Positions 36,901-42,964 are shown, counted from the stretch's first letter. The stretch: 64,000 nucleotides of DNA from Lepidostoma basale (GCA_022606425.2 JAHDVF020001251.1:1908501-1972500); one strand, 5' to 3'. Program-made: numbers and translations. The notes: generated by a model not told the origin, from the sequence alone.

Positions 36901-39900
36901 TTTAAACACTGCATTTCTTAGATTCTGAATATACAGACCGCTAACATGAATGTGATACTATATGAAATTTTTAGAGTGTAAATGAACTCAAAACTTTGTT
37001 GATATTTTTCTAGCTTAGAACGTGATAAAAAAATATATAATTAGAAAATCATAATAGAAGCCGTCATTTTTGTTAAATTGTAAACAATTTAATATTTAAT
37101 TCATTTTCTATTAAAATAATATATGTACATTCACATGTACACATTTCCCTTATTATTTTTTTGACGTTAAACGCTATTAAATAGATATTGCGATGTCAAA
37201 GTTTGCCAATCGTTAGTAATCAAATAGATTTGATTAGATGTGAATTATATTAACAATGTCAGACATATAAAAGTAATAGTACTAATAAAATTTCTTCGAT
37301 ATTGATTTTAGTATTTAAAGACAGAAATTAAATTGAGTTTATTTATCTTTTTAGCTTTAACCGTTCGTATATTTAATACATTTAGGCTTTATTTTTACTA
37401 TTATAGATAGGAATAGTGAGGAAACAAACGGATAAGGACTATTTCGGCTTTTAACACGTGATAGAACACAAACCACCAAAAAAGTACTTTGATAATTACA
37501 AATTAATTTGTATTGTGGCAACACTATCTGAATATTTTTCCGAATTAACTGAATGTTCAAAATCAACATTCTATTATAGAATCGCCATGATAGAAAATAT
37601 TTTAAATTAATTTTTCTATTTTTTTAGTTTAAATTTTGAAAGTATTATTTTACAGAGGCTAGAATTAATATTTTTACTTTGTAAAAATATTATTTAAATT
37701 TAAGTAGCACAATTAAAAGTTATTTTGTATGACTTTTGGGTGATATTAATAATAGAACTATGAGTTTATTTATTTGTAGTTTTGGAAATAGGTACAGTTT
37801 AATTATTTATTTATTTATTTTGATAAATTTATTTATTTAAATATGTTTTTTTTTATTATATATAAAAGGCCAAGTAACATCTAAAAGTTTAGTTTTAGGT
37901 TAAAATAATTTTTTTTTTATAGATAAAATATTATGTAGATAATTTTTGAAGACAGAAAGTGAGATTAGGTTTTTTTTTGGTTATGCATAGGAATAAAATT
38001 TTGTAAAAATGTGATTTCATGAACTTACATTCCGAATTTGTTGTGGATTTGAATTCTCATTTGTAATAACTATTAATTTTAATTGATATTTAAAGTATCT
38101 ACAATTTCATGCAAATCAAATTCAGTTCTGTCACACATATCCCGCCAGTTTTTCTCTTAGCATATTTTTTAATTTGCTGAAATATAAAAAAATATATATA
38201 TTGATGGCTGGTTATTGCAAAGGTGCTAAATTTTAAACAAACTTAATGCGTTAAACTCTGTGGAATTTCATAATGACGATTTTTTATGAATTAAAACACT
38301 GTTTTTTCCACTTTTGAGTCGATCATAAAACAAAGAAATAGAAAATTAAATATGTTCCTTTTTACCGATGTCATATACATGGGTGGCATCTTTAGGGTGA
38401 AATTGAAACTACACTATATCACAGCAGACTTTATGTTTTAACACGAATTGGAATCAAAAACTCATATTTGGCTTTTTTGATACTTGGCACCCTTGTATTA
38501 TCCAACCTCAATTAGTTTGCGACAATAGTGAAAGACGGCAAAACTATTTCATTATTTATGTTATCACTTTAATCCTAATTGAATTCTCCTTATTAAATAC
38601 TCTTATAAGCCTCAGGAATTTTATTATTTTTTAATTGCTGTTGTCAAGGGACAATCGTGTCTTTTAACTAGAATGATAAACTAATCTACATTTGCATGGC
38701 GTGGCATTAACAAGATAAAATATATTCTTTTTTTAAATATTCCTACTGAATTTTACAATTCAGAAAAAGCTGTTGGTACAACTGTCAACATTTTTAGGTT
38801 ATGTGCACCTATCTTCATGCTAGTTCTTAATTTATGGCTTTTAATCATTATTAGACCATCCAAATGGGCTTCTAAGACATCTAATATATTCATTGCCTGT
38901 ACTTTTCATCACATTTTTCTTGTACATCCATGGGTACATAAAAGAAACTTGACAATTTTGAATTTCAAGTTATTCTTTCTAAATTTTATTGCTTTAAGTA
39001 ACATACTTTTTTCTTTGCTTTATTTTCATTATTTTTATACACAGGATTTTACTAATAAAGACACTGAAATATTCAAAGTAATTACTATTATTTTATAGAT
39101 AGATGACAACTGAATTGTTGAAATTTAAACAACTTAGATTCGGTTGAAAATAGCATTGTTTTTGGGACTTTTATTAGTTTAAATTCTTTTATTTTAGGGT
39201 GGTATCGTTTTTATTAGTAAATTCCATAAAGATCTGCACATATTTTTAAGTATAAACATTCCTAACAATAGATTATTTAATAACCAAATACAGATTGAGA
39301 GAAATCAATCAAAACATGAAAGACAGTGAAATTTTTATTAATGTTTTAAGTCTAACCTAACCTAATATTAATTTATTTTGTTAACCCAACATAGAAGCAA
39401 CTATTATATTAGTTGTAACTATCTTTATCAATGTAGTTTACTGCATTTTGTTTTCGTGTTTTTTTTGGGGATTAGTTTATTAAACAACATGTAATGTTTT
39501 TATTTTGTTTTAAGTTACTAATAAAGGGTTTGTTTTGATATAATTTTGTGTTTTCTTCCTTTCCCTTTAGTTCTCCATTTTAATCGAAAATTTTCCCCTT
39601 CCATCTTTGTAACATAGTTACTTTTCGTGCCAACAGCTTTTTCGAAATATTTTGAAAACAATGATATAAAATATATTTTATTTTAAGAATTAAAACACTG
39701 TTGGTTCCTCTGAAATAAGTTCATTTATTGTCTTCGAAATAGTTTTTAATTAACCCTTAACGGACACAAGTCACCTCTGACGTGACAGCAGAATTTTGTC
39801 GTTGCGGTCACATGGCACATACTCGTATGTGGTGACATGATGAATTAAATTGAATCTTGTTGTCTGTGGAATCTGCACGTAATTGCTTTGTCAGTTAAAT

Positions 39901-42208
39901 ATTACCAAAGAGCCATTAACATACACAGTCCCTTTTTAAAATTAAAATTTGATAGAATAACATATACAAAAGGTATAAAATAACAAAGAAATAATTATTG
40001 TCATAAAATTTCTTAACGAGTTCCAAGAAACACTTTCCAGTGTTTCTGGACCTACCCAAATAATTTTTTCTTAAAAATTGTTATAAAGTCACATAAATTC
40101 TCGTTAATTACCATATTCTGGTCCGTTTACTAGTGTATGTAAACACCAACGAGCTGAAATTTCATTACATTTGATAATACCTATAATTCCCAGTAATTCC
40201 CATAAAATATAATACATTTCGCATGTATTTATAATATAATACATGCGAAACGTGTCATTCCCATAAAATATAATAAAACTTCTAGAAAACTGTCATTTTC
40301 ATTCGTATTAATTTTAAAAGTAAGCGTCTGATAAGGGTTAATATGAATGAAAACGTCAGTTTTCTAGAAGTTTTATTATAATTTATGTAAATGGCGTGTT
40401 TTGCCTGTCTAAGGCATTATCAAATGTCATTTGGCTTAGATGAGTAAAACATGTCATTCCCATAAAATATAATAAAACTTCTAGAAAACAGACGTTTTCA
40501 TTTGCATTAATTATTTAATATGGAGTCTTATACATCATCGTATTACATTATCATTTTACATCATCAAAATTTGTAGTTTTTTTTCGTGCCAACAGCTTTT
40601 TCGGAATAATTTGACAATGTTGATATACAATATAATATTATTTTAAGAATCAAAACACTGTTGGTTCCTCTAAAACGAGTTAATTGATTATCTTATAAAA
40701 ATGATTTTTGTAGTTCCTTTTCGGGTCAACAACTTTTTAAAAAGAACATTTTTCTTTTAAAATTAAAACACTTTTTTTCCACTTTTGAGTTTATTATTCT
40801 CAACATGTTTCGAAGACTTTGAACCTACATCATTGGAAGAACGAATATAAATCTTGAATAAACGATATAAACAGTTTATATCATTCTCCCGGTGATAAAG
40901 GCCTTCGAAAGGTGTCGTGAAGAATAAATTAAAAATGGAAAAAAAATATGTTTTAATTCATAAGAAATCGTCATTGTGGAATTCCAGTGTTATTTAAAAG
41001 AAAAATCGAAATACTGTTGGTTCTTCTGATATAAGTTAATTTATTTAGAAGATATTGTACCCCCACCATCATTTGTATTTTCCTACTGATGATGGTATAA
41101 AAAATTTGTTGACTCATGTCAACACCATTTTGATTTTTAAAAATTCATCAAGAATTACACAATTTAATTATATTTTATGGGAATGACATACTTTGCTTTG
41201 CTAAGGTATTATCAAATTAGCAAGACAAATCATTTCATTCCCATAAAATATTATAAAACTTCTAGAAAACAGACATTTTAATTCATATTAGTTGTTTTAA
41301 GAAACAATAGATTTCACAGTATTTAGATAATCAAAAGGTTAAATATCTTCCTATTAATACATTTGAACAAATAGTTCTACCGTATTTAAGTAAACACAAA
41401 TTAATTACAATTTGAAAAGAGTTAAAATATTTTTTAATTATTAATAATATTAAAACTCTGATTACATGTTATTACAAATGATCACCAGCTATTATTTACA
41501 GTATTAAACCAATTAATTAATTGTGTTGATTATAACAAATACGGTTAGAATATTGACATAAATATAATTATGAATTCACTCTTCTTTAAAATTTAAATTG
41601 TGGATTTATCTATCTGGCTGTAATGTATTACCATATACTAGCTAGTTTTTTAATGACAGTACCTAATCTGATAACTTGTATTAAATAATTAGGTAAGTAC
41701 ATACATAGGTAAAGAAAAAAATTCAATAAACATTGAATTTTTAATACTTAAATAGAATAATAAAGTTTTTACTAAAATTGGCAGTCATTTTAAACAGGTT
41801 ATCCAAAACAAAATATGATTTTTTCAATTTGTAACAAGTTATAAATGTTAATACGAATGAAAACATCAGTTTTCTAGAAGTTTTATTATATTTTGTGCGA
41901 ATGACATGTTTCGCCCTTCTAAGGCATTATCAAATGGCATAGAATCTAGATAGATCATAGATAGCATCTAGAAAACTGACGTTTTCATTCGTATTAATTA
42001 TTTAATATGAAGTTTTACATCATTGTTCAAGAAACAATAAATAATGTATTTGAAATTTTATTAACTTCAAATTATCTTTATTTCCAGGTTGGTAATGTAT
42101 CGCAAACGACACGACTCTTCGAGGCCAGGAGGATACGAGAGTGTCAAACTTCTCCGGGGAACAAGAAAACCTTACACTGAATTGAAAAGCATGGTTGGAA
42201 AACGGTGA
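18722..42208 (+). CDS. Treh: Trehalase (GH37, membrane-anchored, Treh-2 type), 12 exons, 5' end not found
   Basis: Trehalase hydrolyses alpha,alpha-trehalose, the main insect blood sugar, to two glucoses. Ten constitutive exons plus one of two terminal exons were joined by hand: 18722-18972, 23745-23900, 24301-24466, 25750-25902, 26443-26520, 27961-28073, 29465-29631, 30653-30823, 32255-32470, 33578-33855, then 34911-34962 or 42088-42208. All introns are GT/AG and phases match throughout, giving 599 or 622 residues of a protein usually about 650-700 long. Signature 1 (PGGRFREFYYWDSY) and signature 2 (QWDYPNAWPP) are complete. By family knowledge the acid Asp lies in ESGWDF and the base Glu in GGGGEY. 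N-glycosylation sequons NRT, NHT, NGT and NLT are present. A hydrophobic helix near the C terminus indicates a type I membrane enzyme with an extracellular catalytic domain. The signal peptide exon was not found. Introns are full of transposon pieces, but no exon is broken. Confidence 0.95.
19073..19615 (+). pseudogene. LINE-alpha fragment with GTTA tail (intron 1)
   Basis: NLDEFDYLDSMFTKDGRVEK, ERRVGAGNRVNGALKVVIS, then a deletion filled by a short repeat (aagtgatctctgtaagatct, 19198-19260). Then comes KIMKGLLRWFGHMERMSEDR, NRGRPSKTWHDQINQILN and RRACMTRCMNVEEA, ending ggttagttagttaattag. Confidence 0.85.
19616..20044. other. Unassigned AT-rich intron sequence
   Basis: Nothing recognised. 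Confidence 0.4.
20045..20436 (+). pseudogene. LINE-alpha fragment (intron 1)
   Basis: RSLRRTCGRTIYDRISNADI, then KIMKGSLRWFGHMDRMDGEP, SRGRPRKTWHDQINQILKVG and, after a stop, RACMTRCMNVEEA. It ends cggcctgatg, directly followed by a T-run that belongs to a SINE-2 copy. Confidence 0.83.
20437..20640 (-). mobile_element. SINE-2, tRNA-derived, minus strand (intron 1)
   Basis: The reverse complement reads gagccaagtgttct-type A-arm material, a degenerate tRNA-like head with a B-box-like ggttcatgcc, then a body ending in a poly(A) seen here as t10. It matches 58372-58565 over about 190 bp. Confidence 0.7.
20641..21015. other. Unassigned intron sequence
   Basis: Nothing recognised. Confidence 0.4.
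21025..21531. mobile_element. MITE-F: 507-bp TIR element with 9-bp TSD
   Basis: Termini caaggtatatagaataatat... and ...atatttattctatataccttg form inverted repeats of about 34 bp with one indel and few mismatches. The direct repeat ggccagagc (21016-21024, 21532-21540) flanks it. No coding capacity. A 9-bp duplication is seen in Mutator-like and some Merlin/P-type elements; the superfamily is not settled. Confidence 0.85.
21541..21934. other. Unassigned, with a GC-rich block
   Basis: After an A13 run, 21785-21905 is strikingly GC-rich (gactgccggcggcggcggga), unlike anything nearby. It could be a scrap of a retroelement 5' region joined to the LINE-alpha copy that follows. Confidence 0.35.
21935..22630 (+). 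pseudogene. LINE-alpha fragment (intron 1)
   Basis: VCNISVNGENLEQVDEFVYL, a frameshift, RVEKDIERRVGAGNRINGAL, LVPTLMYGGEAWNWQKKDER, RSLRRMCGKSVYDRVTNASI, a one-base deletion at MNKI, then NRGRPRKTWHDQINQILNVG and RACMTRCMNVEES. One of the longest LINE-alpha copies here. Confidence 0.87.
22631..23157. other. Unassigned intron sequence
   Basis: Only a 45-bp LINE-alpha 3' scrap (gtcaggaaataaaagtgtga ... ggttagttag) at 22988-23035 was recognised. A loose repeat of catagcgtagaaatgcca type lies at 22855-22970. Confidence 0.45.
23158..23384. mobile_element. piggyBac-like MITE, 227 bp
   Basis: Left end TTAA|cccaatgatcggcg and right end ggcgatgaatggg|CTAA form a short imperfect inverted repeat starting CCC, at a TTAA target (one flank mutated to CTAA). 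No ORF. Weaker than the copy at 39754. Confidence 0.5.
23385..23744. other. Unassigned sequence before trehalase exon 2
   Basis: GC-richer stretch 23430-23620; its minus strand is partly open (GDVFLGDEVGYCWMVRGGLL). Not recognised. Confidence 0.3.
23745..23900 (+). CDS. Treh: Trehalase exon 2 of those visible
   Basis: Acceptor ttgttgcag|ca, donor cag|gtaaat. It encodes AFLDQIKDPEFLEWAAELHK, followed by LWLLLGRKM and INQHLYS, up to VIVP. This is the helical region just before trehalase signature 1. The last base starts the first Gly codon of that signature, so the signature is split by an intron. Confidence 0.95.
23921..24190 (-). pseudogene. LINE-eta (RTE-like) C-terminal fragment (intron 2)
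   Basis: The minus strand encodes WQWAGHVARSLDEKWTRRFL, TWRPWTTKRCAGRPQLRWKD, then ITWMQSAQDRVTWKKMEKAF and a GAAGAAG tail. W..A.DR..W...EEA.VQQWT is the classic end of RTE ORF2. Confidence 0.78.
24301..24466 (+). CDS. Treh: Trehalase exon 3, signature 1
   Basis: Acceptor gttattccag|ga, donor atgag|gtaaaa. It carries (PG)GRFREFYYWDSYWIVKGL, the first PROSITE trehalase signature and part of the substrate pocket. Then comes a helical segment and NGHIPNGGRVYYAMR, where the last Arg codon is completed by the next exon. Confidence 0.96.
24510..24645 (+). pseudogene. LINE scrap (YGAETWSL type)
   Basis: LIYGAETWSLSVVDSQKLRV, FEPKILKRIFVPVR. YGAETW.L......L..FE.KILRRI is common to many RTE/CR1-like ORF2 ends. 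Family not determined. Confidence 0.55.
24646..25690 (+). pseudogene. LINE-kappa (Jockey/CR1-like) fragment, split by antisense LINE-beta
   Basis: VYNALVAPHFNYCSTILYLI, NKTDI up to 24724, then after the insertion QNMQIIQNKAMRIVLKCSRR, ARFKTMLEDLKMLSIRQGHL, AYKLRGGLLPKYLCDQ and ENRFFLQGFE. The uninterrupted arrangement is visible at 61593-61790. Confidence 0.75.
24725..25270 (-). mobile_element. LINE-beta (CR1/L2-like) 3' copy inserted in LINE-kappa
   Basis: The minus strand starts CHITQHLKELHWLKCPERIQ, YKLCWMVYKALHGKTPAYIS, ELCINENLNARQSTLRLAKS, FGDRDL and ends in the 3' sequence gagcgct...aatt(att)n. The ataataataataata run at 24727-24741 is the tail. A second (aat)n run lies at 24830-24846. 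5'-truncated. Confidence 0.82.
25750..25902 (+). CDS. Treh: Trehalase exon 4
   Basis: Acceptor ttttgcag|a, donor gccag|gtaaca. It encodes SQPPMLLPMIKLYIENTNDL and onwards to EFRFWMSNHTIEV. RSQPP is a strongly conserved trehalase motif, and NHT is a potential N-glycosylation site. Confidence 0.95.
25914..26095 (-). pseudogene. LINE-alpha tail plus GC-rich hairpin block (intron 4)
   Basis: ctaactaactaactaaccat... and ggcagaaagaatggactgcc are the LINE-alpha 3' end. 26027-26085 is the inverted copy of the 15072 hairpin block (ctcccgcgggagatgcggtg ... caataggcatctccc). Confidence 0.65.
26215..26415 (+). mobile_element. SINE-1 copy (intron 4)
   Basis: gaccttcgtagtagagtgac... with a slightly mutated A box and B box (ggtttgattcc), then gtgattgtcacactgtcttt and acaataaaatagcgag, ending gtatacagtaattgggtt. 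It lies just upstream of the trehalase exon at 26443. Confidence 0.85.
26443..26520 (+). CDS. Treh: Trehalase exon 5 (78 bp)
   Basis: A short exon not visible as an open frame of its own; found by continuing the protein. Acceptor tttttag|t, donor gctag|gtaatt. It encodes YRLAHYADGSKGPRPESYRE, then DIESA. GPRPESYxED is conserved in the family, and its Arg is one of the active-site arginines reported for insect trehalase. Confidence 0.93.
26521..26814. other. Unassigned AT-rich intron sequence
   Basis: Nothing recognised apart from a short (aat)n run. Confidence 0.4.
26815..27080 (-). pseudogene. LINE-theta C-terminal fragment (intron 5)
   Basis: The minus strand encodes TREMIFLGHILRNEKYGLLI, GVGIPQMSWLENIKDWIGIR and a final ...AYSKVIADIG. 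GH.LRN..Y.LLQLI..GK..G.RG.GRR..SWL.NI..W.G is a distinct RTE-like C terminus, also at 44380 and 47985. Confidence 0.78.
27081..27745 (-). pseudogene. LINE-eta (RTE-like) connection to C-terminal part (intron 5)
   Basis: The minus strand reads VEVVDEYVYFGHLLAFGRGG, LGNIFKSDMPQIFKNKVLDQ, CVLPVMTYGCETWTLTKEEM, AQRAMERSKLGISIRDHIAN and TDVGIRIARMRWQWAGHVC. QRAMER.MLGIS.RD.I.N and KWQWAGH are hallmark RTE motifs. The end after 27250 is degraded. Confidence 0.87.
27961..28073 (+). CDS. Treh: Trehalase exon 6, catalytic Asp
   Basis: Acceptor tatcctccag|g, donor aaag|gtaaaa. It encodes RYFDSEEKREGYYAELKAAA, followed by ESGWDFSTRWF and LNGTNK. The Asp of ESGWDFS aligns with the general acid of GH37 enzymes. 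A LINE fragment begins within about 10 bp of the donor site. Confidence 0.95.
28083..28290 (+). pseudogene. LINE-gamma fragment at the exon 6 donor (intron 6)
   Basis: YVQKMDTTRLPYVALHNQPQ, GSCPRRRPPKRWKDSWEFTS, QEEQHPGEQTT, then a fading end. It starts about 10 bp inside the intron. Confidence 0.8.
28383..29015 (-). pseudogene. LINE-alpha fragment, alternative subtype (intron 6)
   Basis: The minus strand encodes EDIGRRVGAGSKINGALKVI, HNGVLVPTLMYGSETWSWQK, EMRSLRRMCGKTMYDRISND, KVRKECQADECVINKIKKGS, QRWFGHMERMDELRMVKKIY and GKRSRGRPRKT, over 140 open codons. GTTA-type tracts occur at both ends (ctaactaactta at 28383, gttagttagttag at 29005). Confidence 0.87.
29140..29440 (-). pseudogene. LINE-beta-like (CR1/L2) 3' fragment next to exon 7 acceptor
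   Basis: The minus strand reads SPVRLLLESQTLVLRTSANN, IIIPVRANKASFYDRAFSVA, GPLALNSLHVSIKYED and VKFKKFLKTALF, then a (taa)n tail seen as ttattattatt at 29132-29152. DRAFSVAGP..WNSLP..I......FKK.LKT.LF is the CR1/L2 C terminus. A subtype different from the 5290 copies. Confidence 0.8.
29465..29631 (+). CDS. Treh: Trehalase exon 7
   Basis: Acceptor aattttgcag|gg, donor gataag|gtaacc. It encodes NLTNLMTRSIIPVDLNSIVC, then WNAQLLAEFHDLLG and NEWMEAIDK. IIPVDLN is a conserved trehalase motif. The acceptor lies only about 25 bp from the edge of an antisense LINE-beta fragment. Confidence 0.95.
29685..29960 (-). pseudogene. RTE-like 3' end scrap (intron 7)
   Basis: ttgtccagtactggatatag is the reverse complement of the 'ctatgtccagcagtggac' type tract found at RTE 3' ends (compare 33030). 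The rest is GC-rich and unassigned. Confidence 0.5.
29975..30255 (+). pseudogene. LINE-alpha fragment, internally rearranged (intron 7)
   Basis: LNGLRNKGRLRKMSHDQINQ, ILNVGHVRSQ is followed by IKKGSLRWFGHMERMDERRM, VKMLYASSVSGKRSRGRPRK. The order GRPRKTW before LRWFGH is the reverse of the intact element, so two pieces were joined head to tail. The LINE-alpha end cgtaatggttagttagttaa at 30430-30458 belongs to it but is separated by 30258-30385. Confidence 0.75.
30258..30385 (-). pseudogene. LINE scrap with GAA tail (intron 7)
   Basis: The minus strand reads RKTPETVERKLEFSISRGPA, a stop, NNRLLSLQKGKKK with (GAA)n. The same block, over 80% alike by eye, is at 31690-31825. Confidence 0.6.
30386..30652. 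other. LINE-alpha tail and unassigned sequence
   Basis: Contains the LINE-alpha 3' end at 30420-30460 and a scrap resembling the LINE-epsilon end at 30500-30600 (RVEKDP*SPIDY*GVTGQEE-like). Decayed. Confidence 0.4.
30653..30823 (+). CDS. Treh: Trehalase exon 8
   Basis: Phase 0 at both ends, 57 codons. Acceptor gattccag|at, donor aaag|gttagt. It encodes ILWHEEVGAWLDYD, then RRDYFYPTNVAPLWTGSYD. WLDYD and the FYPTN..PLW block are conserved parts of the (alpha/alpha)6 barrel. Confidence 0.95.
30824..31377. other. Unassigned AT-rich intron sequence
   Basis: No gene or repeat recognised; a short tract of cctaacctaactta type lies at 30845-30900. Confidence 0.4.
31378..31689 (-). pseudogene. LINE-zeta 3' fragment (intron 8)
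   Basis: Starts with the tail aaatcaaatcagtttattta, then the reverse complement of LFVPDRYL, TAVSSEIDAFHISESSF-like sequence. Matches 8485-8830. Confidence 0.7.
31690..31825 (-). pseudogene. LINE scrap with GAA tail, second copy
   Basis: Same block as 30258-30385: RKTPEMVERKLEFSVSREPA on the minus strand, preceded by ttcttcttcttctt. Confidence 0.6.
31826..32165 (+). pseudogene. LINE (RTE-like) reverse transcriptase domain fragment (intron 8)
   Basis: LINVVREINLDGNTRIRANG, KFTKAIKTSIGIKQGDSLSP, FLFNCIMDNIIAEV and LCYADDATIVAENESDLQAM cover RT motifs 4 (GIKQGDSLSP.LFN) and 5 (YADD, with both catalytic Asp). Open but truncated at both ends. Family within RTE-like LINEs not resolved. Confidence 0.85.
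32255..32470 (+). CDS. Treh: Trehalase exon 9, signature 2
   Basis: Phase 0 at both ends, 72 codons. Acceptor attttttag|at, donor gaaaag|gtttat. It encodes IDNYAGGLPTTLEHSGEQWD, then YPNAWPPLQH, the second PROSITE trehalase signature, and RLAQEWAGRWVRSN. Confidence 0.96.
32495..32754. other. LINE-alpha tail scrap and MITE-C end, otherwise unassigned
   Basis: 32497-32548 is a minus-strand LINE-alpha 3' end (ctaagtaactaaccatcacg). 32635-32700 resembles the outer end of MITE-C (taattatttaatatgtagtt, tcaagaaacaataatg). Confidence 0.5.
32755..33310. repeat. Foldback element E copy, split by an RTE-like 3' end (intron 9)
   Basis: ttgttttggccgaaacacta ... cgacagctgtttcgtcaact ... ttgacgaaacagctgttgcg; inverted arms surround gatgtcaacgtagg / cttatgttgacaac. 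It matches 14370-14612. Confidence 0.68.
32843..33078 (+). mobile_element. RTE-like LINE 3' end, 236 bp, TSD aaaatataaaa
   Basis: It encodes IIRWRPWENRRNVGRPQKRW, ADDIDAVGRK and EGRRPMSSSGPIKADEEEEE with a (GAA)n tail. GRPP.RW.DDI and the RRPMSSSG..KADD end are typical of RTE. Direct repeats aaaatataaaa at 32832-32842 and 33079-33089. Confidence 0.82.
33311..33469. mobile_element. hAT-type MITE, truncated copy (intron 9)
   Basis: aaaaccttttctggcttaca ... cttacgcaagccgggcttct ... agtaccgccactg. The right TIR (CAGTGGCGGTACT on the other strand) is intact; the left end is lost. The full version is at 57299-57543. Confidence 0.75.
33578..33855 (+). CDS. Treh: Trehalase exon 10, catalytic Glu and transmembrane helix
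   Basis: Acceptor tattctag|ta, donor ctcgg|gtgagg. It encodes GGHGGGGEYEVQLGFGWSNG; the Glu of GGGGEY is the expected catalytic base. A polar acidic linker (LQENRGVEDQPPEESGR) follows, then the hydrophobic run GVVTIILAALATLTAGALG, the membrane anchor. The exon ends at phase 2 inside this helix, so the choice of last exon sets only the end of the helix and the cytosolic tail. Confidence 0.95.
33968..34190 (+). mobile_element. SINE-1 copy (intron 10)
   Basis: gaccttcgtggcagagtggc..., B box ggttcgattcc, then body and 3' end catacagtaggttcaaataa. It lies between trehalase exon 10 and terminal exon A. Confidence 0.85.
34436..34745 (-). repeat. MITE-A copy (intron 10)
   Basis: Reverse orientation: attgtatctcaatagagacg, atatggtgatcgaggtgttt, cgccatctatgaagattgga, ttaacgcaatgtgaaaggct. 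Confidence 0.8.
34911..34962 (+). CDS. Treh: Trehalase alternative terminal exon A (proximal, short tail)
   Basis: A strong acceptor (pyrimidine-rich tract ending tttgtttcag at 34910) joins exon 10 in phase and gives YKTIKVFGGKLAYRLA followed by TGA at 34960-34962. This tail is short and basic. Frame and splice site fit well, and the sequence after it looks like a long UTR. The alternative is that this is a chance in-phase acceptor inside a long last intron; transcripts would decide. Confidence 0.7.
35052..35432. repeat. Inverted repeat pair in the putative 3' UTR
   Basis: atatcgtcgacctaa at about 35062 and its reverse complement ttaggtcgacgatat at about 35408, about 330 bp apart. The extra TGCA inside each arm extends the match. 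Either ends of a small TIR element or a stem in the transcript. Confidence 0.5.
37797..37850 (+). promoter_or_regulatory. AU-rich element-like run of ATTTA repeats
   Basis: Overlapping ATTTA pentamers (atttatttatttatttt ... atttatttattta) within the putative 3' UTR. Such clusters act as mRNA-stability elements in animal 3' UTRs, but in DNA this AT-rich they can arise by chance. Confidence 0.3.
39754..40337. mobile_element. piggyBac-like MITE, 584 bp, TTAA on both sides
   Basis: TTAA|cccttaacggacac ... gcgtctgataaggg|TTAA. The 14-bp ends are imperfect inverted repeats starting CCCTTA, and TTAA is the piggyBac target duplication. It carries an arm of MITE-C inside (about 40185-40320) and abuts another MITE-C outside. 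No transposase. Confidence 0.75.
40338..42015. repeat. Cluster of foldback elements (MITE-C and D) in the long last intron
   Basis: MITE-C marker sequences (acgtcagttttctagaagtt, ttattataatttatg, gaatgacatgtttcgccc, aaggcattatcaaatg) occur in both orientations at 40338-40530, 41165-41290 and 41835-42010. Foldback D (tcaacatgtttcgaagactt ... ccttcgaaaggtgtcgtgaag) is at 40740-40960. The right edge of the last MITE-C is about 75 bp before trehalase exon B. Confidence 0.7.
42088..42208 (+). CDS. Treh: Trehalase alternative terminal exon B (distal, longer tail)
   Basis: Acceptor tatttccag|g at 42087/42088 joins exon 10 in phase. It encodes GLVMYRKRHDSSRPGGYESV, then KLLRGTRKPYTELKSM and GKR, ending at TGA 42206-42208. 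LVMYRKR after the hydrophobic run is a classic stop-transfer boundary, and a tail of about 39 residues with a Tyr-based YTEL motif matches what membrane trehalases usually carry. It is spliced over an 8.2 kb intron if exon A is skipped. Confidence 0.85.
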
Positions 42209-42700
42209 AAATTTAGATTAATTAATATATCTGGCAGCATTGCTCACTTCTTATGACGATACCACGTGACTCAACCATGACACAAAGGCTGATTCACATA
42301 AATTGTGTAATGTATACCATTGTAATTCTAAATTATAACAAAACATGTTATTGCATTGTTATATCAATGATTTTTAAGAAATTTAGCCTTTAAAACTTTG
42401 AACTAATTGAATTTGGAACTGCATTAATCTAATATTATATAATAAATATGAATAAACGATAAAAACCTATAGAAATACCGTGAAAAGGGTGTAAGTTGAT
42501 TAATTGTTTAAAATATAAAAAATTTCAAATATGGTGCTGTCAAAATCAACAAAAAATTGTGTTGCCAGCACAAAAATACTATTTTAAATAGTTTATAACT
42601 GAAAAAGTTCTTTGTTTCTTCACATAGGCTTTACTTACATTTTAACATATAACTGAATTGCCTTATTAAATGTACTAAATAATAAAATCGTAACATTTCA
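42209..42700 (+). other. Putative 3' UTR of the exon-B trehalase transcript
   Basis: AT-rich sequence after the exon-B stop with AATAAA at 42441-42446, 42451-42456 and 42681-42686. The last is followed after about 30-60 bp by a T/GT-rich tract (gcttttttttgtatttgttt), which suits a cleavage site near 42720. Inferred. Confidence 0.5.
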
Positions 42701-42964
42701 TATAATTTATGATATATCGTGCCTTGAAGCATCAGTTGTATGATGCTTTTTTTTGTATTTGTTTGACGCAATAATCCTAATGACTATATCATAAATATCG
42801 AATCTCTTAGTTAAAGCTCCCAAGATAAATACATATTTAATTTATAACTATCTAATATGTCGAACATAACCTAATCTCATCTAACAATAACTATTAAATC
42901 ACACTTAACATAACCTAACCTTACTTCAATAAACATAACCTAACTAATAATTAACTCTCTCTCT

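Larger units (their letters stand above)
34963..39545 (+). other. Putative long 3' UTR of the exon-A trehalase transcript
   Basis: About 4.6 kb of very AT-rich, single-copy-looking sequence without recognisable transposons, in contrast to the rest of the window. It holds AATAAA at 35558-35563 and another near 39522 followed by a GT-rich stretch (gggtttgttttgat), a plausible cleavage site. AUUUA-type repeats lie at 37801-37845. Extent and function are inferred; it could simply be intron for the exon-B transcript. Confidence 0.45.

Noticed and set aside
38817..39098. 93-codon hydrophobic frame
   Set aside because: Composition-driven; lies in AT-rich sequence and does not resemble a known membrane protein.
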